From: Mycobacterium sp.
Lineage (GTDB): Bacteria > Actinomycetota > Actinomycetes > Mycobacteriales > Mycobacteriaceae
Length of the DNA: 64,000 bases
Reading direction: 5' to 3'
Assembly: GCA_025965895.1 (NCBI GenBank)
Contig: JAOPWC010000130.1
Coordinates: 1-64,000 of the forward strand
Below the pieces are notes generated by a model, which was given only the letters and a program-made list of their open reading frames with translations, was not told the DNA's origin and made no database searches. This document shows positions 58,542 through 64,000 of this stretch, piece by piece; the stretch's first letter is position 1; each line of letters starts with the position of its first letter. Position numbers and translations under genes: made by a program.

Positions 58542-60176
58542 GTGCGCGTTTTGGGCATCAACGCGGTGTTCCACGACCCCGCGGCCGCGCTCGTCGTCGA
58601 CGGTCAGATCGTCGCGGCGGCCGAAGAGGAGCGCTTTTCCCGGCGCAAACACGGCAAGCAGGCGGTCGCGTTCTCCACGTGGGAAATGCCCACCCAGGCC
58701 GCGCGCTGGTGCCTCGAGCAGGGCGGCATCGCGGCGTCCGACCTCGACGCCGTCGGGTACTCCTACGACCCGGCAACCGCGGAGCTCTCCGAGCCCCTGG
58801 CCGGACAGGACCGCGACTGGGAGTATCTGCGCACGCTGTACGCGCGGCGGGCCCCCCAGTTCCTCGCGGCCGCCCTGCCCGGCCTGGATCCCGGCATCGT
58901 CCGGCACGTCCGTCACCACGTCGCGCATGCCGCGTCCGCGTCACTGGCCTCGCCCGAACCCGACAGCGCCGTGCTGGTAATCGACGGTCGCGGCGAGACC
59001 ACCTCGATGCTGGCGGGTGACTACCGCGACGGAAAGCTCGATATCCTGTCGTCCCAACAACTCCCGCATTCACTCGGGCTGCTGTACGAAAGCCTGACCG
59101 AGCATCTGGGCTTCAAGCGGTCCAGCGACGAGTACAAAGTCATGGCGATGGGCTCCTACGGGAAGCCCAGCTACGCCGACCGGCTACGGGAGTTGGTGTA
59201 CTCCTGCGGCGACGGCACGTTCCGCACTGAGCCGGTGCACTGGACGCGGTTCACCGCACCGCGCGGCCGGGGCGACACGGGCCTCGACCCCGCACACGCC
59301 GACCTGGCCTGCAGCGTGCAGCGGGTTCTCGAGGAAGTGCTTTCCGACCTGGTGTCATGGCTACGCGGCCGCAGCGCCTCAGAGACGCTCTGCCTGGCAG
59401 GCGGGGTGGCGTTGAACTGCGTCGCCAACTCGCGGCTGTACCGCAGCGGTCAGTTCCGCGACATCTGGGTGCAGCCCGCGGCCGGTGACGCGGGCACCGC
59501 GCTGGGCGCGGCGCTGGCAGTGGCGGCCGATCTCGACGAGCCGATCAGCCCGATGCCCTCGGCGTCACTGGGCCGGGGGTGGGCGGACGACGAGCTCAGG
59601 GCGATCCTCGACGCCGCCGACGTGACCTATGAGCGCCCCGACGATATCGCGGTGGCCATCGGAGACGCGTTGGCCGACGACAAACTCGTCGGCTGGTTCC
59701 AGGGCCGCGCCGAATTCGGCCCCCGCGCACTGGGCAACCGGTCGTTGCTCGCCGATCCCCGGCACGCTGAAAACCTTGAGCGGATGAACGCCGTCAAGGG
59801 CCGCGAACAGTTCCGGCCGGTGGCGCCGATGGTGCTCGCGGAGCGAGCCCCCGACATCTTCTCCGGCGGCCCGATACCCAGCCCCTACATGCTGTTCGTC
59901 CACGACGTCGATCCGGCATGGCGATCGCGAATACCCGCGGTAACCCATGTCGACGGCACCGCACGAATCCAGACCGTCGACACCGACACGCCGCTGCTGC
60001 ACCAGATGATCAGCCGGTTCGCTTCGCGCACCGGGGTACCGGTCGTGGTCAACACCAGCTTCAACACCGCGGGACGTCCCATGGTCGACAGCCCTCGTGA
60101 CGCGCTCGAGTGCTTCGGCAGCGCACCAATCGATGTACTGGCCTTGGGGCCCTTCATGATTCGGCGGCATCGGTGA
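58542..60176 (+). CDS. NodU/CmcH-family O-carbamoyltransferase
   Basis: A 544-aa carbamoyltransferase that uses carbamoyl phosphate and ATP to carbamoylate a hydroxyl, usually on a sugar or natural product. The Kae1-like N-terminal domain opens VLGINAVFHDPAAALVVDG. The metal-binding HHVAHA includes H125, H126 and H129 and precedes VLVIDGRGE. The C-terminal YrdC-like domain includes EFGPRALGNRSLLADP, GREQFRPVAPMVLAE and VNTSFNTAGRPMVDSP. GTG at 58542 has an excellent aggagg site. Its TGA overlaps the ATG of the next gene, so it belongs to the heptose operon. Confidence 0.95.
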   Translation: MRVLGINAVFHDPAAALVVDGQIVAAAEEERFSRRKHGKQAVAFSTWEMPTQAARWCLEQGGIAASDLDAVGYSYDPATAELSEPLAGQDRDWEYLRTLYARRAPQFLAAALPGLDPGIVRHVRHHVAHAASASLASPEPDSAVLVIDGRGETTSMLAGDYRDGKLDILSSQQLPHSLGLLYESLTEHLGFKRSSDEYKVMAMGSYGKPSYADRLRELVYSCGDGTFRTEPVHWTRFTAPRGRGDTGLDPAHADLACSVQRVLEEVLSDLVSWLRGRSASETLCLAGGVALNCVANSRLYRSGQFRDIWVQPAAGDAGTALGAALAVAADLDEPISPMPSASLGRGWADDELRAILDAADVTYERPDDIAVAIGDALADDKLVGWFQGRAEFGPRALGNRSLLADPRHAENLERMNAVKGREQFRPVAPMVLAERAPDIFSGGPIPSPYMLFVHDVDPAWRSRIPAVTHVDGTARIQTVDTDTPLLHQMISRFASRTGVPVVVNTSFNTAGRPMVDSPRDALECFGSAPIDVLALGPFMIRRHR

Positions 60177-61687
60177 TGACGGCCGCCGAAGCGGCCAGCG
60201 TGGCGATGGTGATTCCGACGATCGGGCGCGAGTCGCTGGGGCGGCTGCTGGCCGCACTGGACCGCGGCGACGGTCCGCGGCCGTCGGCGGTGATCGTCGT
60301 CGACGACCGCGCGGCAACAGATAAGCCGCTGGATATGACCGCGACCGAACTGCCGATCACAGTGCTGCGCTCAGGGGGCCGCGGACCCGCGGCGGCGCGA
60401 AATGTGGGATGGCGCAACAGCGGCGCCACGTGGATCTGCTTCCTGGACGACGACGTGGTCACGGGCGACGACTGGCCGGCCCGGCTGGCCGACGACGTCA
60501 AAGCCGCGGATCACTCCGTCGTCGGAATATCGGCCCGCATGACGGTGCCCGCGCCCTCGCACCGGCGTGCCACCGACGACGAGCGCCGCACGCTGCAGCT
60601 GGCCACCTCGCGATGGATCACCGCCGACATGGCTTACCGCCGATCCGCTTTGGTGGCGTGCGGCGGGTTCGACGAGCGGTTCCCCCGCGCCTACCGGGAA
60701 GACGCCGACATCGCGCTGCGGATAACCCGCTGCGGCGGGCGAATCGTGACGGGGACGCGGGAAACCGTGCACCCTGTTGCCGCCCGCTCGTCGTCGGTGC
60801 TCACCAGCGTGCGGGCCCAGGTCGGCAACCGCGACGACGCGTTGATGCGGCGTAAGCACGGTCGTCGCTGGCGCGAAAAGATCGGCGGCGAGCCCGCGCG
60901 GCTGCCTGTGCACGCGACGACGACCGCGGGTGCCGCCCTCGCGACGCTGGCGGCACTCGCGCGCCGGCCGCGGCTCGCGGTTATCGCGTTGCTGTCATGG
61001 CTGGGCCTGACTACGGAGTTCGCGATACGCCGCATCGTGGCCGGCCCCCCCGCTGCGCGGGAAGTCATCGCGATGCTCATCAGCAGCGCGCTGATACCGC
61101 CGGTGGCGGTCGCTCAACGTCTTTGGGGCACCTGGAGGTTCCGGCGCGCGCGGCCCGACCCCCCGCTCGCGGTACTGCTCGACCGCGACGACACGCTGAT
61201 CGAAGACGGACCCTATCTGAACGATCCGGGTGCCGTGGTGCCGAAGTCTGACGCGGTGCACGCGCTGGGCCGCCTTCGCAAGCACGGCCTGTTGCTGGCC
61301 GTCGTGAGCAACCAGTCGGGCGTCGCGAAGGGCTTGATCAGCGCCGAGCAACTCAACGCGGTGAACGCCCGGGTCGACGAACTGCTCGGCCCATTCGACT
61401 CGTGGCAGATCTGTCTGCACGACGTCCACGACGCGTGTGAATGTCGAAAGCCCGCTCCCGGCATGGTGATCGCGGCAGCCGACGCGCTGGGCGTCGACAC
61501 CGCCCGCTGCGTGATGATCGGCGACACCGGCGGCGACGTGGAAGCCGCCCGGGCCGCCAAGGCAACGGCAATCTTGGTGCCGACCGACCGAACTCGCCGG
61601 GAGGAGATCCACGACGCCCACGTCAACGCGCGGGTGGCCGGTTCGCTCGACGAGGCGGTGTCGCTCGTCCTGAGGGCCTGGCAATGA
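60176..61687 (+). CDS. Fusion: family 2 glycosyltransferase + GmhB-type heptose bisphosphate phosphatase
   Basis: A 503-aa two-domain protein. Residues 1-245 form a GT2 transferase (VAMVIPTIGRESLGRLLAAL, FLDDDVV as DxD motif, YREDADIALRITR). Residues about 255-320 hold two hydrophobic segments, suggesting membrane attachment. Residues about 330-503 are a HAD phosphatase of the GmhB class: nucleophile D336 and acid/base D338 (DRDDT), VVSNQSGVAKG, zinc-loop residues C413, H415, C421, C423, the CRKPAPGM lysine, and GDTGGDVEAA. GmhB removes the 7-phosphate of heptose-1,7-bisphosphate. The ATG overlaps the carbamoyltransferase stop. Confidence 0.92.
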   Translation: MTAAEAASVAMVIPTIGRESLGRLLAALDRGDGPRPSAVIVVDDRAATDKPLDMTATELPITVLRSGGRGPAAARNVGWRNSGATWICFLDDDVVTGDDWPARLADDVKAADHSVVGISARMTVPAPSHRRATDDERRTLQLATSRWITADMAYRRSALVACGGFDERFPRAYREDADIALRITRCGGRIVTGTRETVHPVAARSSSVLTSVRAQVGNRDDALMRRKHGRRWREKIGGEPARLPVHATTTAGAALATLAALARRPRLAVIALLSWLGLTTEFAIRRIVAGPPAAREVIAMLISSALIPPVAVAQRLWGTWRFRRARPDPPLAVLLDRDDTLIEDGPYLNDPGAVVPKSDAVHALGRLRKHGLLLAVVSNQSGVAKGLISAEQLNAVNARVDELLGPFDSWQICLHDVHDACECRKPAPGMVIAAADALGVDTARCVMIGDTGGDVEAARAAKATAILVPTDRTRREEIHDAHVNARVAGSLDEAVSLVLRAWQ

Positions 61688-62709
61688 GCACCGCGTTGGT
61701 TGCCCGGCTCGACAGCACCGGTGACGTGTTGATCACCGGTCCTGCCGTGCGGGCGGTCGCGGCGTCACACGATCGGGTGGTCTTCCTCGCCGGCCCGCGC
61801 GGCAGCGAAGCGGCACGGCTGCTGCCCGGCGTGGACCGTGTCGTGGAATGGGCCGCCGCGTGGGTGGACTTCGACGCACCCGAGCTGACCGCCGACACCG
61901 TGACGGCGCTGATGACGATGATCGCGCAGGAACAGCCGGATTCGGCGCTGATCTTCACCTCGTACCACCAGTCGCCGTTGCCGCTTGCGCTGATCTGCCG
62001 CATGGCGGGGGTCAGCTGGACCGGCGCGATCTGCGAGGACTATCCGGGCAGCCTGCTCAACCTGCGCCACCACGTCGCCGACGGTGTACCGGAGCCCCTG
62101 CGCGCGCTGTCGCTGGCGGAGGCTGCCGGGTGGCGGTTGCCGTTCGGCGACGACGGCCGGCTTCGTCTTCGCCGGCTTCCGCCACTGCATCCGAGCCTGT
62201 CGTCGGCAACGGCCGGACACGACTACGTGGCGTTCCACCCGGGCGCCGCCGTACCGGCCCGGCGGCCGTCGGCACATTCGTCGGCCGAGATCGCGCGGGC
62301 GCTCGCCGCCGCCGGTCACTTCGTCGTGGTCACCGGCACCGAAGCCGACCGGGTACTGACGGCACAGGTGGCCGGCGACGACGGGCTCGACCTTGGCGGC
62401 CACACGACGCTGGCGGAACTGGCTTCGGTGTTCGCTTCGGCCCGGGCCGTCGTGGCGCCCAACACAGGGCCGGCGCATCTTGCCGCGGCGGTCGGGACAC
62501 CGGTGGTGTCGCTGTTCGCACCAGTGGTGCCCGCCGGCCAGTGGGCGCCGTACGGAACGATCGTCGTGCTCCTGGGTGATCAGGACGCGCCGTGCCGGCT
62601 GACCCGGGCGAGGGAATGCGCGGTCCCGGGACACCCGTGCCTCAACGGCATCGCGCCGGCAGATGTCGTCGCCGCAGTCGCCGATGTACAGAGTCGAGGT
62701 GCAGCATGA
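61684..62709 (+). CDS. GT9 heptosyltransferase-like protein
   Basis: A 341-aa GT-B enzyme of the ADP-heptosyltransferase (WaaC/WaaF/RfaQ) family. The N-terminus VARLDSTGDVLITGPAVRAV matches the RxxxxGDxxxxxP opening. The donor site is APNTGPAHLAAAVGTPVVSL, in which GPAHLA is diagnostic. CRLTRARECAVPGHPCLNGI near the end is a Cys-containing motif also seen in the family. Flanked by gmhB- and gmhA-type genes and overlapping both, it is the likely transferase for the heptose made here. Confidence 0.9.
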   Translation: MSTALVARLDSTGDVLITGPAVRAVAASHDRVVFLAGPRGSEAARLLPGVDRVVEWAAAWVDFDAPELTADTVTALMTMIAQEQPDSALIFTSYHQSPLPLALICRMAGVSWTGAICEDYPGSLLNLRHHVADGVPEPLRALSLAEAAGWRLPFGDDGRLRLRRLPPLHPSLSSATAGHDYVAFHPGAAVPARRPSAHSSAEIARALAAAGHFVVVTGTEADRVLTAQVAGDDGLDLGGHTTLAELASVFASARAVVAPNTGPAHLAAAVGTPVVSLFAPVVPAGQWAPYGTIVVLLGDQDAPCRLTRARECAVPGHPCLNGIAPADVVAAVADVQSRGAA

Positions 62710-63263
62710 TTGACAAACATTTCGCCGACCTGGTCCGGGCGGCGGTCCAGGTTCGGCCGAGTGCCGTCCAGCTGCAGCAGTGGGCCGAGCACCTGGTGCG
62801 CGTCTTCGATGCAGGCGGCCGGCTGATGGCGTGCGGCAACGGCGGCAGTGCCGCCGAGGCTCAACACCTGACCGCCGAACTGGTCGGGCGGTTCAAGGAT
62901 GATCGCCGACCTCTGTCGGCCATCGCATTGCACGCGGACACGTCGGCCACCACCGCGATCGTCAACGACTACGGCGCCGAGGAGATGTTCGCACGCGGGG
63001 TGCGGGCGCACGGGCGGCCCGGCGACGTGCTGGTGGCGTTGAGTACCAGCGGCACCAGCCCCAATGTGCTGAGTGCGGTCAAGGCGGCCCAAGAGGCCAA
63101 CGTGACCACCTGGGCGCTGACCGGGCCGGCGCCGAATCCGCTCGCCGCGATGAGCGATGACGCGATCTGCGTGGAGGCCGGGTCCACCGCGACGGTGCAG
63201 GAGATGCATCTGGTCCTGCTGCACGCGCTGTGCATCGCGCTCGACGAGTTGCTGATCGGATGA
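62706..63263 (+). CDS. gmhA: Sedoheptulose-7-phosphate isomerase GmhA
   Basis: GmhA converts sedoheptulose-7-phosphate to D-glycero-D-manno-heptose-7-phosphate, the first step of nucleotide-heptose synthesis. The 185-aa SIS-domain protein has GNGGSAAEAQHLTAELVGR (residues 44-62), DRRPLSAIALHADTS, the phosphate loop LSTSGTSPNVLSA and the C-terminal catalytic histidine region QEMHLVLLHALC. Length is the family norm. It is joined by ATGA overlaps to the GT9 gene and to the heptose kinase. Confidence 0.95.
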   Translation: MIDKHFADLVRAAVQVRPSAVQLQQWAEHLVRVFDAGGRLMACGNGGSAAEAQHLTAELVGRFKDDRRPLSAIALHADTSATTAIVNDYGAEEMFARGVRAHGRPGDVLVALSTSGTSPNVLSAVKAAQEANVTTWALTGPAPNPLAAMSDDAICVEAGSTATVQEMHLVLLHALCIALDELLIG

Positions 63264-64000
63264 CAGTGAAATCGCTTGTCATCGTTGGTGATTCGATGCT
63301 CGACGTCGATGTCGACGGGTCGGCCAGCCGGCTGTCCCCGGAGGCGCCCGTGCCGGTCGTCGAACCCGACCGGATCTGGCACCGTCCCGGCGGAGCCGGC
63401 CTTGCCGCGGTGCTTGCGGCGCGGGTGCATTCCGAGGTCGTGCTGATCACGGCGACCGCCGACGACGCCGCGGGGCGTTCGCTTGCCGCGCTGTTCGCGA
63501 CCGATCACCCCGAGATCCGGTTGATCGGGCTGCCGCTCACCGGCACCACGCTGAGCAAGATCCGTATCCGGGCGGGCGGGCAGTCGGTGGTCCGGGTCGA
63601 CCACGGTGACGGCGCGGCCGCCGCTGACACCCTGCCGTCGGAAGTGAGCGACGTGCTGGCAGCGGCGGGTTCGGTCTGCGTTGCCGATTACGGGCGCGGC
63701 GTCGCGGCGCACCCGCATCTGCGCGCGGCGCTGAGCGATGTCGTCGCGCGCCTGCCCGTGGTCTGGGATCCTCATCCGCGGGGTGCGCGACCGATCCCGG
63801 GATGCACACTGGCCACTCCCAATCTCGCAGAAGCCCAGCACTTTTCGCCGGGCGCCGCACACGCCGGCCAGCTGGCTACCACGTTGCGGGCCGATTGGCA
63901 GGCTCGCGCGGTCAGTGTCACGCTGGGATCGCACGGTGCGATGTTCTCCGACGCAGATCACACCGTGGAGCACGTCGCGGCGCCAGACAACCTCGGGGCC
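63260..64000 (+). CDS. hldE: Heptose-7-phosphate kinase, HldE/RfaE type (cut by window)
   Basis: The visible 247 residues are a PfkB-family kinase domain (SLVIVGDSMLDVDVDG, the RPGGAGLAAVLAARV phosphate-sugar site, VCVADYGRGV, WDPHPRGARP and TPNLAEAQHF). This is the HldE domain that phosphorylates D-glycero-D-manno-heptose-7-phosphate at C1. The adenylyltransferase half, if fused, lies beyond the edge, as does the catalytic GxGD. ATGA overlap with gmhA fixes the start. The alternative, an unrelated sugar kinase, is unlikely given the neighbours. Confidence 0.88.
   Translation, partial: MTVKSLVIVGDSMLDVDVDGSASRLSPEAPVPVVEPDRIWHRPGGAGLAAVLAARVHSEVVLITATADDAAGRSLAALFATDHPEIRLIGLPLTGTTLSKIRIRAGGQSVVRVDHGDGAAAADTLPSEVSDVLAAAGSVCVADYGRGVAAHPHLRAALSDVVARLPVVWDPHPRGARPIPGCTLATPNLAEAQHFSPGAAHAGQLATTLRADWQARAVSVTLGSHGAMFSDADHTVEHVAAPDNLGA

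Noticed and set aside
54269..64000. The sugar cluster as a recently acquired genomic island
   Set aside because: No integrase, transposase, tRNA or flanking direct repeats are seen, and codon use by eye does not differ from the flanking genes. Its history needs comparative data.
1..64000. Insertion sequences, prophage genes or toxin-antitoxin pairs
   Set aside because: None was found in the translations of either strand.

Overview
The window is high-GC actinobacterial chromosome and reads as a mycobacterium, most likely a rapid-growing Mycolicibacterium-type species. Many proteins (FolD, MetX, DacB, SdhA/B, LpdA, Nei2, Lhr, AmiA1/B1) look, from memory, like close homologues of the Mycobacterium tuberculosis Rv3296-Rv3356c block, in largely the same order but mirrored. 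There are no rRNAs, convincing tRNAs, insertion sequences, phage genes or CRISPR arrays. The first gene is cut at its 3' end by the left edge and the last gene at its 3' end by the right edge.

Region 1 (1-8.1 kb): an old-yellow-enzyme oxidoreductase, folD with a small membrane protein, and the methionine operon metY-metX-methyltransferase behind a well-conserved SAM-IV riboswitch. Divergent from it is icd, followed by an alpha/beta hydrolase. Region 2 (8.2-18 kb): aldo/keto reductase, trpS, a YihY-type membrane protein, the D,D-carboxypeptidase dacB, a class III aminotransferase with an upstream Lrp/AsnC gene broken by an internal deletion, a PsiE-like membrane protein, and a second-type cytochrome bd (CIO/AppC-like) oxidase. 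Region 3 (18-23.3 kb): an ECF41 sigma factor (SigJ-like) converging on its carboxymuconolactone-decarboxylase partner, which has a TGTCACA-N16-CGTC promoter, then the sdhCDAB operon. Three near-identical mini-ORFs encoding MSACAKS precede sdhC and sdhA.

Region 4 (23.4-35.3 kb): nucleoside salvage (cdd-deoA-add, upp, deoD-pmmB), a haemophore-like secreted protein, a second small secreted protein, an acidic hypothetical protein and two peptidase M20 amidohydrolases. Region 5 (35.3-48.8 kb): LtrA, a gamma-glutamylcyclotransferase-like protein, lpdA-glpD with a three-copy repeat before glpD, an RluA-type pseudouridine synthase, an AraC regulator, an NmrA-like reductase, nei2 and lhr. Region 6 (48.8-54.3 kb): species-variable small genes, including a lipoprotein, a PAS-ANTAR protein, a cysteine-rich protein, a tandem pair of small membrane proteins, CsbD and an FAD/Rieske oxidoreductase.

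Region 7 (54.3 kb to the end) is a surface-sugar cluster. Three glycosyltransferases lead into a tightly coupled operon: NAD-sugar epimerase/decarboxylase, NodU/CmcH carbamoyltransferase, a glycosyltransferase fused to a GmhB-type heptose bisphosphate phosphatase, a GT9 heptosyltransferase-like protein, GmhA, and an HldE/RfaE-type heptose kinase cut by the window edge. Together these encode most of a nucleotide-heptose pathway plus transfer and carbamoylation, which is unexpected in a mycobacterium because the pathway is best known from Gram-negative LPS. A recurring small-scale feature is a set of two- to three-copy tandem repeats (12-32 bp units) lying just after a stop codon or just before a start codon at eight places.
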